From assembly GCF_006517275.1 (NCBI RefSeq), contig NZ_CP041191.1, forward strand, positions 3,343,001 through 3,407,000: a stretch of DNA of 64,000 nt, in the 5' to 3' direction. This DNA comes from Labrenzia sp. PHM005 (GTDB taxonomy: Bacteria > Pseudomonadota > Alphaproteobacteria > Rhizobiales > Stappiaceae). Below are positions 25,699 through 34,674 of the stretch, one piece after another. Made by a program: the position numbers and the translations under genes. The notes under the pieces are model-generated. The model did no database searches, had not been told where the DNA came from, and saw only the letters and a program-made list of their open reading frames with translations. Within the stretch, counting starts at the first letter, position 1. Each line of letters starts with the position of its first letter.

Positions 25699-27779
25699 CG
25701 GACGATCTGGACAAATTGCGCAGTGCCTTCCGGCAAGAAAGCACCGTCACCGCTCGCCCGGATGCGCGGAAAGCGGCAATTGATGCTGCGCTCTCCCGCT
25801 TTGAAGACCAAAAGGCAGAAAAAAATTCACATCGTCACCAAGGATCGGAACCCGGCGCACGTCTCATGACCAGAGCTGCAGCATTTGCAGCCAGCGTTTT
25901 GAGGAGAGTTTTCATGACCGGTTCTTATCAGAAATTGTCTTATGCCATGGCAGGCGGCGTCAGCCTTCTGGCGCTTGCGCTTGTGTTTAATCTGAACAAT
26001 CTCAACGAGTTTAAAGATCTGCGCGGACCGATGCCGCAGCAAGCTCAAGAGGGGGCTGGGACGAGCTCCCCCTTGCCGAAATCCGAACACCCCACCAATC
26101 AACCGCTTGGGCTCATTGCGCCATCTGAGCCGGAACCCATGCTGGAACGCGTTGAAGCCGATGCTGAGGTGGGGGCTGCGGCGGGAACCCGGGCCCGTGA
26201 AGTGCTGGCTCCGGCAAAATTGAAACGGATGCAAAAACAGGTTGCCGCACCGCTGGCAGCGGCACCGGCCGGAAGGGCCGTGCCTTCGAGTGCTTTGGCG
26301 CCGGCAGATGATGCTGCCAGCACGGCCGTTTATGAAGAGCAAGGCCGGGACAAGTTTGCCGATCACGACGACAATCCGGTCAAACGGGCCGCTGAAGAGC
26401 CGGTATCGACCTTTTCGGCCGATGTGGATACGGCTTCTTATGCCTTTGTCCGCAAAGCTTTGAACAACGGGGCTCTGCCGCCGAAGGATGCGGTGCGCAT
26501 CGAAGAGATGGTCAACTATTTCAATTATGATTATCCGCTGCCAGATAGCCGGGACATCCCGTTCCGGGCTGATGTGGAGATCTTGCCCACGCCCTGGAAT
26601 GGCGAAACCAAACTGATGCGCATTGGCATCAAGGGCTATGAGTTGGAGCGTGCCAGCGCACCGCCGGCCAATCTGGTGTTCCTGCTTGACACGTCCGGAT
26701 CGATGAATGCGCCGGACAAGCTGCCGCTTCTTCAGAATGCGTTTCAGATGTTGGTGTCCAACCTGCAGCCGGAAGATACGGTGTCCATCGTTGCCTATGC
26801 CGGAAGCGCCGGGACAGTCCTGGAGCCGACACCAGCTTCTGATACCGCAAAAATCCAGACGGCCTTGCAGAACTTGTCGGCGGGCGGGTCTACAGCTGGC
26901 GGCGAGGGGATCCGCCAGGCCTATCAACTGGCCGAGCAGAGTTTCAAGAAAGATGGTGTCAACCGGGTCATTCTGGCGACAGACGGGGATTTTAATGTCG
27001 GCATCCAGAACCCGGAAGAGCTGAAGGATTTTGTCGAGCGCAAGAGGGGCACCGGCATCAGCTTGTCCGTGCTTGGATTTGGCCGCGGCAACTACAATGA
27101 CCTTCTGATGCAGGAGCTGGCCCAAAATGGCAACGGCAATGCGTCCTATATCGATACCTTGAGCGAAGCCCGCAAAGTTCTGGTTGATGAGGCCAGTTCA
27201 ACGCTCTTTCCGATTGCCAAGGATGTGAAATTCCAGATCGAATTCAATCCGTCTGCTGTGAGCGAGTACCGATTGATCGGTTATGAAAGCCGCCTGCTCA
27301 AACGTGAGGATTTCAACAACGACAAAGTCGATGCCGGCGACATAGGCGCTGGCCACACAGTGACCGCACTTTATGAATACCGCCCAGCGGCAGCCACCGG
27401 CGCCCTGATCGAACCGCTGCGCTATCAGACAACGGCAATACCGGCAACAGGTGCGAGTGCTGAAGAAATCGCTTTTCTGAAAATCCGTTACAAACTGCCG
27501 GAAGAAGATCAGAGCAAGCTGATCGAGGTTCCCGTTCAAACGGATAGAGTCAGGTCAGAATTGGCAAGTGCGTCCAACGACAGCCGGTTTGCCGCGGCTG
27601 TGGCTGCCTTCGGACAAATCCTCAAAGGCGGCAAACACACTGGTGATTACTCTTTTGAGGATGTGCAAGAGTTGGCCGCCGGTGCCCGCGGCAATGATCC
27701 GTTCAACTACCGTGGATCCTTCCTTGAACTTGTCCGCCTGGCCCAAAGTGCCCAGGCAATGGAGCCGCTGAAGAAATAA
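25695..27779 (+). CDS. Membrane-anchored VWA (YfbK-like) protein coupled to an ECF sigma factor
   Basis: A 694-residue protein. The N-terminal ~75 residues are charged and cytoplasmic, followed by one TM helix (about 80-100) and an Ala/Pro/Glu-rich linker to about residue 220. A YfbK-type segment follows (FSADVDTASYAFVRKAL, VRIEEMVNYFNYDYP). Then comes a von Willebrand A domain with an intact MIDAS (LLDTSGSMN, first Asp near residue 332; later TDGDFNVG) and a DUF3520-like C-terminus. The VWA domain would lie in the periplasm. Start-stop overlap with the sigma gene, together with the cytoplasmic N-terminal segment before a single TM, suggests but does not prove an anti-sigma role. Confidence 0.87.
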   Translation: MTDDLDKLRSAFRQESTVTARPDARKAAIDAALSRFEDQKAEKNSHRHQGSEPGARLMTRAAAFAASVLRRVFMTGSYQKLSYAMAGGVSLLALALVFNLNNLNEFKDLRGPMPQQAQEGAGTSSPLPKSEHPTNQPLGLIAPSEPEPMLERVEADAEVGAAAGTRAREVLAPAKLKRMQKQVAAPLAAAPAGRAVPSSALAPADDAASTAVYEEQGRDKFADHDDNPVKRAAEEPVSTFSADVDTASYAFVRKALNNGALPPKDAVRIEEMVNYFNYDYPLPDSRDIPFRADVEILPTPWNGETKLMRIGIKGYELERASAPPANLVFLLDTSGSMNAPDKLPLLQNAFQMLVSNLQPEDTVSIVAYAGSAGTVLEPTPASDTAKIQTALQNLSAGGSTAGGEGIRQAYQLAEQSFKKDGVNRVILATDGDFNVGIQNPEELKDFVERKRGTGISLSVLGFGRGNYNDLLMQELAQNGNGNASYIDTLSEARKVLVDEASSTLFPIAKDVKFQIEFNPSAVSEYRLIGYESRLLKREDFNNDKVDAGDIGAGHTVTALYEYRPAAATGALIEPLRYQTTAIPATGASAEEIAFLKIRYKLPEEDQSKLIEVPVQTDRVRSELASASNDSRFAAAVAAFGQILKGGKHTGDYSFEDVQELAAGARGNDPFNYRGSFLELVRLAQSAQAMEPLKK

Positions 27780-27826
27780 ATTTTGGCTGAGATATCCGGT
27801 CGCCGTGTCAAAGCGGCGGCTGGAGA

Positions 27827-28081
27827 TCATTCAGCCGTTTCAAATATCGTCTCAATTGCCTCGAACATGATTTTGTAAACCTCTAGTTCGTCTTTCGCGA
27901 AGTCGCCGTGCGGCACAGTCTTTTTGGCTTCAGTGATCAGATCCGCTTTGATGGCATCCAGATCAATGCTTGTTTTTCCAGCAACATTGGACAGTTCCAC
28001 GTGCAGCCGCTTGGCAATGCCGGCATAAGCCACGATCGCCGCCGCAGCGAGGGTTTGTTTTTCCGGAACTTGGATCTTCAT
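27827..28081 (-). CDS. Small acidic protein of unknown function
   Basis: An 84-residue soluble, helical-looking protein. It contains LAAAAIVAYAGIAKRLHVEL and a C-terminal acidic helix (KIMFEAIETIFETAE). There are no TM segments, Cys residues or known motifs. Its amphipathic helices and balanced charge support a real gene in this otherwise unused interval, convergent with the VWA gene and divergent from acylphosphatase. No strong Shine-Dalgarno is visible before the ATG. I do not recognise it. Confidence 0.55.
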   Translation of the reverse strand: MKIQVPEKQTLAAAAIVAYAGIAKRLHVELSNVAGKTSIDLDAIKADLITEAKKTVPHGDFAKDELEVYKIMFEAIETIFETAE

Positions 28082-28170
28082 TCTGTCGCTTTCATTTTTA
28101 TTTAGTGTCGACTGGACGTCGCCGAGTGTGTCAGATGTAGTTCATTACGGACCAATTGGAAGGAACACCG

Positions 28171-28458
28171 ATGACTCAGGATCCGTTGACCGTTCATGTG
28201 CTGATTGAGGGCCGGGTGCAAGGGGTTGGCTACCGGGCCTGGTGTGCGGATGAAGCGATTGCCCGGGATCTCTCCGGTTGGGCGCGGAACCTGAATAGCG
28301 GCGCGGTCGAGGCTGTTTTCTCCGGTCCTTCCGATACAGTTGTCGACATGATGGATGCCTTATGGCGGGGCCCATCCCTTGCCCGGGTGACCTCTGTGAG
28401 TGATCTTGATCCGGTGGATCCTGCTACCGGACGTTTTGAGGTTCGCACGACCGTCTAA
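28171..28458 (+). CDS. acyP: Acylphosphatase
   Basis: A 95-residue protein with both acylphosphatase signatures: EGRVQGVGYRAWC (catalytic Arg near residue 21) and LSGWARNLNSGAVEAV (catalytic Asn near 39). It hydrolyses carboxyl-phosphate bonds of acyl phosphates. The start is the ATG at 28171, with AAGGA eight bases upstream; the TTG at 28156 is an in-frame alternative lying upstream of that signal. Length is typical. It appears to be a single-gene unit. Confidence 0.93.
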   Translation: MTQDPLTVHVLIEGRVQGVGYRAWCADEAIARDLSGWARNLNSGAVEAVFSGPSDTVVDMMDALWRGPSLARVTSVSDLDPVDPATGRFEVRTTV

Positions 28459-28611
28459 AGCATTGAGCTACCGGTTAATCGCAAATTACCTATATCAATT
28501 CCAACAAACTCCGTTGAACTGTCACAGAAATTTCGCAATCATCTGATCTCACGTGTGAAACAATCGCGGCGAGCGGTCTTGTTCGCTGGATCGGGAGCAG
28601 GGAGCGGACTT

Positions 28612-29832
28612 GTGAAAATCGCAATTTTGGGTGGTGATGGGTTTGTTGGTTGGCCGACGTCTTTGCATTTGTCCGACAAGGGGCACGAAGTTCACATCAT
28701 CGACAATCTGAGCCGCCGGTGGATTGATGCCGAACTCGGTGTGCAATCTTTGACCCCGATGGATTCCATCCAAGAACGCACCCGGATCTGGAAACAGGAA
28801 ACCGGCAATACCATTCATTTTCATCTGATCGATATTGCTGAAACTTATGAGATTTTCAAAGCTTGGCTTGCAGACGAGCGGCCAGACGTGATCATCCATT
28901 TTGCCGAACAGCGCGCCGCGCCCTATTCGATGAAATCGGATCAGCACAAAAACTACACGGTCAACAACAACGTCAACGCCACCCATCATCTGCTCAACGC
29001 GATGGTAGAGCTGGATTTGGATGCTCATCTGATCCACCTGGGCACCATGGGGGTCTATGGCTATTCCAATGTCGGTGCTGCGATCCCCGAAGGCTATCTC
29101 AATGTGGATGTGGAGACGCTCTCCGGCGCTACCGCCAGCCAGGAGATCCTCTACCCGGCCAATCCCGGTTCGATCTATCACATGACCAAGTGCCTCGATC
29201 AGCTGCTCTTCCAGTTCTACGCCAAGAACGATGGTCTCAGGATTACAGATCTGCATCAGGGAATCGTCTGGGGCACCCACACAGAGCAGACGCTGAAACA
29301 CAAACAGCTGATCAACCGCTTTGATTATGATGGCGACTACGGCACCGTTTTGAACCGCTTCCTGATCCAGGCGGCGATCGATTATCCGCTGACGGTTCAT
29401 GGTACTGGTGGACAAACCCGAGCCTTCATCCATATTCAGGATTCTGTGCGCTGTATCGAACTGGCGTTGAAAAATCCGCCGGACCGCGGTGACCGGGTGA
29501 TGGTGTTCAATCAGATGACGGAAACCCACCGGGTACGCGATCTGGCGGACCTGATTTCCCGGCTAACTGGGGCGAAAATCGCCTATCTGCCGAACCCCAG
29601 AAAGGAAGCTCCGGAAAACGATCTGGTGGTCAAAAACGATCAATTTGTGGAACTCGGCCTTAATCCGATCAAGCTGGAGGACGGACTTCTCAGCGAAGTG
29701 GTCGATGTAGCCAAAGCCTATGCCTATCGGATCGACCGCAGCCGGGTGCCGGCCGTTTCCGCCTGGACGAAAGAAATTGCCGTCGACATCGAGCATGATC
29801 CGGAGCACCCGCGCTTGAAGTCTGTTTCCTGA
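28612..29832 (+). CDS. sqdB: UDP-sulfoquinovose synthase
   Basis: A 406-residue short-chain dehydrogenase/epimerase-fold enzyme. It opens with KIAILGGDGFVGWPTSLHLS (NAD-binding Rossmann motif). FAEQRAAPYSMK, the TMGVYG catalytic Thr, YHMTK (the Tyr/Lys pair) and GIVWGTHTEQT are all hallmarks of SqdB/SQD1. It makes UDP-sulfoquinovose from UDP-glucose and sulfite for the sulfolipid SQDG. The start is the GTG at 28612, preceded by a GGGAGCGG Shine-Dalgarno; the in-frame GTG at 28555 would add an unconserved 19-residue tail. It is the first gene of an sqdB-sqdD-sqdC series. Confidence 0.95.
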   Translation: MKIAILGGDGFVGWPTSLHLSDKGHEVHIIDNLSRRWIDAELGVQSLTPMDSIQERTRIWKQETGNTIHFHLIDIAETYEIFKAWLADERPDVIIHFAEQRAAPYSMKSDQHKNYTVNNNVNATHHLLNAMVELDLDAHLIHLGTMGVYGYSNVGAAIPEGYLNVDVETLSGATASQEILYPANPGSIYHMTKCLDQLLFQFYAKNDGLRITDLHQGIVWGTHTEQTLKHKQLINRFDYDGDYGTVLNRFLIQAAIDYPLTVHGTGGQTRAFIHIQDSVRCIELALKNPPDRGDRVMVFNQMTETHRVRDLADLISRLTGAKIAYLPNPRKEAPENDLVVKNDQFVELGLNPIKLEDGLLSEVVDVAKAYAYRIDRSRVPAVSAWTKEIAVDIEHDPEHPRLKSVS

Positions 29833-29842
29833 GGCATCTGAT

Positions 29843-30694
29843 ATGACGGATCGTCCGGCCTTTGAGTCAGAAGCGACGAGCGCACACGCCTATGTCACGC
29901 TGGTAACCAATGCTGATTACGTGCGCGGTGCGACGGCCCTGTTGCGCTCCTTGCGTCTCAGTGAAACGGTCGCGGATTTGGTCGTGCTTTATACGCCCGG
30001 TGTTGCGCCGGAGGAGCTGGAAGTCCTGCGCGAATTCTCGCCGCGGCTGGGTCAATGCGATCGTCTGCCAACCTCGGAAGCTTTCAACGAGCGGCATGAG
30101 CGCGGGCGGTTGCACAAGACTGCCCCTTTCACAAAGGGCGGTAAGCCGCAGTTTCACACACCGCTCGACAATTTCGTCAAGCTGCGTCTGTGGCAATTGC
30201 GGGACTATGACAGCGTCGTCTTCATTGATGCTGATGCGCTGGTTATAAAAAATTGCGACAAGCTGTTTGGCTATCCGGAGTTTTGCGCCGCGCCCAATGT
30301 CTATGAAGCGCTGGGTGATTTTCACCGTTTGAACAGCGGTGTGTTTACCGCCCATCCGAATGCAGCGACCTTCGCTGATATGCTTGACCGCCTTGATGCG
30401 CCGGATGCTTTCTGGCGGCGGACCGACCAGACCTTTTTGGAAAGCTATTTCCCGGACTGGCACGGCCTGCCTGTCTTCTACAATATGTTGCAATACGTCT
30501 GGTTCAACCTGCCAGAGCTGTGGGATTGGGATCAGATCCACATTCTGCACTACCAGTATGAAAAACCGTGGCAAACCGGACACGCGCGCTCTGAGCGCTT
30601 GCGCCCTCTGATTGATCTGTGGCAGGCCTATTATGAGGGGCGGGATGTTGGCAAAACGCTTGCTAACATGCCGTCACCGCCCGCACAGAAGTAG
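29843..30694 (+). CDS. sqdD: GT8-type glycosyltransferase, sulfoquinovosyl transfer to diacylglycerol
   Basis: A 283-residue glycogenin-like GT8 fold protein. It has AYVTLVTNADYVRGATALLRS at the N-terminus, the DxD metal-binding motif in VVFIDADALV (about residues 129-138), and HRLNSGVFTAHPN. In Rhodobacter the sqdBDC operon encodes a glycogenin-like SqdD assigned to transfer sulfoquinovose onto diacylglycerol, and the same order is seen here, ten bases after sqdB. Biochemical assignment is by context and family. Confidence 0.88.
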   Translation: MTDRPAFESEATSAHAYVTLVTNADYVRGATALLRSLRLSETVADLVVLYTPGVAPEELEVLREFSPRLGQCDRLPTSEAFNERHERGRLHKTAPFTKGGKPQFHTPLDNFVKLRLWQLRDYDSVVFIDADALVIKNCDKLFGYPEFCAAPNVYEALGDFHRLNSGVFTAHPNAATFADMLDRLDAPDAFWRRTDQTFLESYFPDWHGLPVFYNMLQYVWFNLPELWDWDQIHILHYQYEKPWQTGHARSERLRPLIDLWQAYYEGRDVGKTLANMPSPPAQK

Positions 30695-30706
30695 AAAAGT
30701 CGATCC

Positions 30707-31624
30707 ATGCATATTCTTATGACCGGGGCCACAGGGCAGCTTGGCCGGTTCATTGCGGCGCGTCTGCGCCAGGACGGTCACCAAATCACCTGTCTGGGCC
30801 GTACGCCATCAGATGTCCCGGAAGATGTGTTCATCAAATGGGATTTGGAAGATCGTGAATTCACTCTGCCGTCAGCGGATGCTCTGATCCACTGTGCCTT
30901 ATCGCATGTGCCCGGCAAATACCGGGATGGGGAGGGCGATGATCCGCACGGTTTCATCACACTGAATGTAGAAGGAACACAGGCGCTTTATCAGGCAGCC
31001 AAAGCGGCCGGCGTCGATCAGTGCGTGTTTCTCTCCAGCCGCGCAGTTTACGCTGGCGCGTCCGATTGGGGCGTGTTGACCGAAGAGGCTCCAGTTGAAG
31101 CGGATTCGTTTTATGGTCAGGTCAAATACGCCGGAGAGCTTGCCCTCCAAGTATTGTGCGACGATACATTCAAGGGAACGGTTTTACGTTCGACAGGGAT
31201 TTATGGGGTCCCGCCGGGCCTAGACACCCACAAGTGGTCCAAACTGTTTTCCGATTTTTCCAAGGGGGAGGCGGTTGTTCCACGGGTTGGCACAGAAGTG
31301 CATGGCGAGGACCTGGCCGAAGCTGTGGTGGTGCTGCTGGAAAAACGGTTGGCTAGCAGCGACGTCTTTGATGTGTACAACGTGTCCGACATCCTGCTCG
31401 ATCTTCAGGACCTTTTGAAACTCTATGCAGAAACTTTCCCGGTGGAGGCCGTACTGCCTATCCGCTCTCCAGGTGCCGTGGGCGTGATGGATGTCGCCAA
31501 ACTTGTCAAACTTGGCTGGACGCCCGGTGGCAAAGCCAAGCTCGTAGAGTTTGTCCAGTCTTTGCCTGTTCCTAAGAACATTGATCAAACCGGCGAACCC
31601 GATACCGCTTCCCAAAGCGTGTAA
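30707..31624 (+). CDS. sqdC: NAD-dependent epimerase/reductase of the sulfolipid operon
   Basis: A 305-residue extended SDR. The Rossmann motif GATGQLGRFIAARL is at residues 7-20; the catalytic Ser/Tyr/Lys are inferred in FLSSRAVYAG and YGQVKYAGE; STGIYGVPPG follows. It occupies the third position of an sqdB-sqdD-sqdC order as in Rhodobacter, where SqdC is an accessory reductase-like protein. The symbol rests on that context. The start is an ATG 12 bases after sqdD. Confidence 0.75.
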   Translation: MHILMTGATGQLGRFIAARLRQDGHQITCLGRTPSDVPEDVFIKWDLEDREFTLPSADALIHCALSHVPGKYRDGEGDDPHGFITLNVEGTQALYQAAKAAGVDQCVFLSSRAVYAGASDWGVLTEEAPVEADSFYGQVKYAGELALQVLCDDTFKGTVLRSTGIYGVPPGLDTHKWSKLFSDFSKGEAVVPRVGTEVHGEDLAEAVVVLLEKRLASSDVFDVYNVSDILLDLQDLLKLYAETFPVEAVLPIRSPGAVGVMDVAKLVKLGWTPGGKAKLVEFVQSLPVPKNIDQTGEPDTASQSV

Positions 31625-31748
31625 CGGTGGGAGGTAAGGGCGGTTTTGAAATCGAAAATGGCGCTAATTCCTCTGCACGTGTCATGAGCCAGGTGGATAA
31701 ACTTCTTAAGACAAACCGGCACTGCGTCCTCACACAGGAAACCAGCAC

Positions 31749-32384
31749 ATGATCATGTTTGATTTTGATGGTGTGATCTCTGATTCAAAAGAGGTCTGCC
31801 TAGAGGCTTGCCGTGCGGCGGCCCGGGAACAGGATGAACGGGTCGCGATTGGTGATGATGCCTTCTCAGACCTCGACCCGCTGACATTCGAAGCGCTGGC
31901 CATCCGGCACGCTCTCAAGCCGGATGCCTTCGCGGCGTCTGTCGCTAATCATGTTTCACAGCGGGCGGACCTTTGCCAGCCATTCGGCGGCATCCCGGAA
32001 ATGATCGCAGAGATTTCCGGGCAGCATGAATTGGCGGTGATCAGCGCAAGTCATAGCCGTGTGATCCGGTCTTTTCTGGTCAGGCATGGACTGATCGAAA
32101 AGTTTCTTCACGTGATCGGTGGAGATACTCCCGGCAACAAGGCTGAAAAGATCGCAAATCTCAAGAAGACGGCCGGCGGATCAAGCCACGCGTTTGTTGG
32201 TGATGCTGTTAGCGATATGCAGGCCGGGCAAGCCTGTGAGTTGCCGGTGATTGCAGTAACCTGGGGATGGCAACCGCGGGGGCGTCTTGAGGAGGAAAAC
32301 CCGGATCATATTGTGACCAGCCCTCAGGAGCTGAGTGAAGTCATCCGGGGAATTTCTGTGTCGACGGAAGGAGCATCCTTATGA
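31749..32384 (+). CDS. HAD-superfamily hydrolase downstream of sqdBDC
   Basis: A 211-residue HAD IA hydrolase. Motif I is MFDFDGVISDSKEV, motif II VISASHS, the Lys lies in GNKAEKI, and motif IV is FVGDAVSDMQAG. The substrate is unknown. It begins 124 bp after sqdC on the same strand and its 3' end overlaps the metallophosphoesterase start by four bases, so the two phosphatases are coupled. Read-through from the sulfolipid genes is possible because no terminator is visible between them. Confidence 0.85.
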   Translation: MIMFDFDGVISDSKEVCLEACRAAAREQDERVAIGDDAFSDLDPLTFEALAIRHALKPDAFAASVANHVSQRADLCQPFGGIPEMIAEISGQHELAVISASHSRVIRSFLVRHGLIEKFLHVIGGDTPGNKAEKIANLKKTAGGSSHAFVGDAVSDMQAGQACELPVIAVTWGWQPRGRLEEENPDHIVTSPQELSEVIRGISVSTEGASL

Positions 32385-33187
32385 AACTCATCCATCTAAC
32401 GGATCTCCATATCGCCCCCGATGACAACGGGACCGCCTACGAAGGGGCGGCGAATCGCGCGGCACGGGCGGTTGATATCATCAATGCGGATCACGCCGAC
32501 GCAGAACTTTGCGTTGTTACCGGCGATATCGTTTATGACCCCGACCCAGAAGCTTACGAGTTGGCTGAGCAAATCCTCTCGAAGCTTCAGGTTCCGGTGA
32601 TCAGCCTGGTGGGCAACCACGATGACCGTGATATGGCGTTCAAAGCCTTGTCGTCCCTAACTCTGGATCGGGATGGTTTTGCGCAATGTGTCGTAAAGAC
32701 CTCCGGTGCCACTTGCATCATGCTGGACACCAAAGCCGAAGGGACACACGCGGGTGCGTTTTGCAAAAAACGCCAGGATTGGCTGGACGCCGCTCTGAAT
32801 AAGATCAGCGGCTCAGAACCTGTCTGGATCTTCCTGCATCATGCGCCGTTCCCAACCGGTTTGCCGGCCATGGACACCATCGGTTTGAGCCCTGAAGACG
32901 CCAATGCGCTGGGCGATTTGCTCTCCGCGCATGGCGGTGTCGAACATCTTTTCTTTGGGCATTATCATCGGCCCATGTCTGGCCGCTGGCGGAACATTGC
33001 TTTTTCGGCACACCGGTCGTTAATGCTGCAATGTGCGCTTGATCTTAAGACCCAGGAACATGTCCCGGCGGTTCCGGAAGAGCCGCAGTTTGGCATTGTT
33101 CTGGCGCAGCCGGATTTGACCGTTGTTCACTACCATGATTTTGACAGGGATCCGCCGGACTTGACCTTGGGCGCTGCCGAAAGTTGA
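32381..33187 (+). CDS. CpdA-like metallophosphoesterase
   Basis: A 268-residue calcineurin-like phosphoesterase with the complete metal-site series: HLTDLHIA (D-x-H, residues 5-12), VVTGDIVYD (GD), LVGNHDDRD (GNHD), FLHHAPFP (H) and FFGHYHRPMSG (GHxH). It resembles class III phosphodiesterases of the CpdA/glycerophosphodiesterase group. Glycerophosphodiester or cyclic nucleotide substrates are possible. The ATG overlaps the stop of the HAD gene. Adjacency to sulfolipid genes suggests lipid turnover, which is inference only. Confidence 0.88.
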   Translation: MKLIHLTDLHIAPDDNGTAYEGAANRAARAVDIINADHADAELCVVTGDIVYDPDPEAYELAEQILSKLQVPVISLVGNHDDRDMAFKALSSLTLDRDGFAQCVVKTSGATCIMLDTKAEGTHAGAFCKKRQDWLDAALNKISGSEPVWIFLHHAPFPTGLPAMDTIGLSPEDANALGDLLSAHGGVEHLFFGHYHRPMSGRWRNIAFSAHRSLMLQCALDLKTQEHVPAVPEEPQFGIVLAQPDLTVVHYHDFDRDPPDLTLGAAES

Positions 33188-33289
33188 CCGCCTCCGGTAA
33201 GCAAATGAGTTGGCCAGGTTCCTCTGCGCAGGCGCCCATGTTGAACCACGGCGGTTGCAAAAATGGTTGAGAGCGGGCTTCAGCTGGTT

Positions 33290-34036
33290 TTAAGCCGCAA
33301 TTGTTTGTCCAAAAATCTTCTCAAATTCGGCCCGCAACACACTGTCGTTTTCGGCCATTGTGACCGGAATGCCGAGATCGACCAGGCTGGTCACACCGTG
33401 CTCGCTGACGCCGCAGGGAACGATGCCGGAGAAATGATCCAATTCCGGCTCCACATTAAAGCTGATGCCATGAAATGTGGTCCATTTGCGTAAGCGAATG
33501 CCGATGGCAGCAATCTTGTCTTCTACGTTGAGGCCGCGGTCTGGCCGGGGAACCCAGACGCCAACCCGGTCTTCGCGCCGTTCACCGCGGATGTGATAGT
33601 GCCACAGGGTGTTGATCAGCCAGGCTTCGAGCGCTGAAACAAACACGCGAATGTCCTGCCTGCGGCGTTTGAGATCCAGCATGACATAGGCAACCCGCTG
33701 TCCGGGCCCGTGATAGGTGTGCTGACCGCCCCGGCCAGTGCGGTAGACCGGAAACCGATCTGGGGTGATCAGATCCTTGTCGTCGGCTCTCGGTCCGGCC
33801 GTATAAAGCGGCGGGTGTTCCAACAGCCAGACCTGCTCATTCGCGGTGCCATTGATGATTCGCTGCACATGAGCATCCATTTCCCGTGTGGCGTCCTCAT
33901 AGTCGACGAGATCATCTGAAATCCGCCATTCAACCGGTGCAGAGCCTGGAAGTGGCAGAAAATCAATGTTTAGGGCGTCGCGGTCGTCAGGTGACATGTG
34001 GATGACACTTCTTTGTTTTTTGAGCAGGCTGCCCAT
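33290..34036 (-). CDS. lipB: Octanoyl-[ACP]:protein N-octanoyltransferase
   Basis: A 248-residue LipB. It contains [51 protein letters not shown], and the acyltransferase dyad Lys (about 174 in [12 protein letters not shown]) and Cys (about 208 in [11 protein letters not shown]). The dyad spacing of 34 equals that of characterised LipB enzymes. It transfers octanoate from ACP to lipoyl domains. The start may instead be the ATG at 33997 (MSPDDRDAL), since the first 13 residues look unconserved; neither start has a strong Shine-Dalgarno. It is divergent from the FliN-like gene. Confidence 0.93.
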   Translation of the reverse strand: MGSLLKKQRSVIHMSPDDRDALNIDFLPLPGSAPVEWRISDDLVDYEDATREMDAHVQRIINGTANEQVWLLEHPPLYTAGPRADDKDLITPDRFPVYRTGRGGQHTYHGPGQRVAYVMLDLKRRRQDIRVFVSALEAWLINTLWHYHIRGERREDRVGVWVPRPDRGLNVEDKIAAIGIRLRKWTTFHGISFNVEPELDHFSGIVPCGVSEHGVTSLVDLGIPVTMAENDSVLRAEFEKIFGQTIAA

Positions 34037-34094
34037 CCCGTGGTAAGATAGGGCGCTGGCGGATGTCCGCTCTATTTAAGGACTAAGGCGTGTT

Positions 34095-34361
34095 ATGGCC
34101 ACCTTTGATGAAATCAATGTCGATATCTCAGTCGTACTTGGCGAGAACCTCATGCCTGTGCACCAGCTTTTGCGCATGGGCCGCGGCGCGGTGATCGATC
34201 TCGATGTTGATGAAGACGACGACGTCAAGATTTACGCCAACAGCACGCTGGTTGCCAAAGGCCAGGTGGTTCTGCTGGGCGAGCGGATCGGCATCTCCAT
34301 CACCGAAGTTCTGATGCGGCCGCCGGAAATCCGGCCGATGCGGACCGATGGGCCGCTTTGA
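34095..34361 (+). CDS. FliN-like flagellar motor switch (SpoA domain) protein
   Basis: An 88-residue protein that is essentially one SpoA (FliM/FliN C-terminal) domain: ISVVLGENLMPVHQLLRMGRG, AVIDLDVDEDDDVKIYANSTL, KGQVVLLGERIGISITEVL. Flagellar FliN forms the C-ring with FliM, but no other flagellar gene is in the window. This copy stands alone between lipB and tRNA-Leu. Such isolated FliN-like proteins recur in alphaproteobacteria; whether they join the flagellar switch is not known to me. Confidence 0.85.
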   Translation: MATFDEINVDISVVLGENLMPVHQLLRMGRGAVIDLDVDEDDDVKIYANSTLVAKGQVVLLGERIGISITEVLMRPPEIRPMRTDGPL

Positions 34362-34484
34362 AAAAACTCTTCAAAAGAAAATTCAGGTGCCTGTGAATTA
34401 TTGCAGGCTTCGCTCTTGCGCCCCCAAAAACCTTTTGCTACATGGGGCGCCTCGACGCGATCAGCGCCGGGAAAAACTGAATAT

Positions 34485-34571
34485 GCGGTCGTGGCGGAAT
34501 TGGTAGACGCGCAGCGTTGAGGTCGCTGTGGGCTAACCCCCGTGGAAGTTCGAGTCTTCTCGACCGCACCA
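34485..34571 (+). tRNA. tRNA-Leu (anticodon GAG)
   Basis: A class II tRNA of 87 nt including an encoded CCA. The acceptor stem GCGGTCG (34485-34491) pairs with CGACCGC (34561-34567), followed by A and CCA. The anticodon stem CAGCG/CGCTG encloses loop TTGAGGT, with anticodon GAG at 34519-34521. A long variable arm (TGGGCTAACCCCCG) and the T-loop GTTCGAGTC are present. It reads CUC and CUU codons. Confidence 0.97.
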
Positions 34572-34603
34572 TTCATCAATCACACTACCAGGTGATTGAA
34601 AAC

Positions 34604-34630
34604 AAAGGCGCTCTTCGGAGCGCCTTTTTT
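34604..34630 (+). terminator. Rho-independent terminator after tRNA-Leu
   Basis: A perfect 10-bp stem AAAGGCGCTC (34604-34613) and GAGCGCCTTT (34618-34627) with a stable TTCG tetraloop and a T-run. It is also suitable for the convergent MOSC gene. Confidence 0.95.
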
Positions 34631-34674
34631 GTTTTGGCGCCTATCCGAGAAATTCCCCTTCCTTGGGTCAAGAG

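Noticed and set aside
25827..27125. A 432-codon antisense frame within the VWA gene
   Set aside because: The plus-strand frame has intact VWA and MIDAS motifs and is coupled to the sigma gene; the antisense product is Arg/His-rich and featureless.
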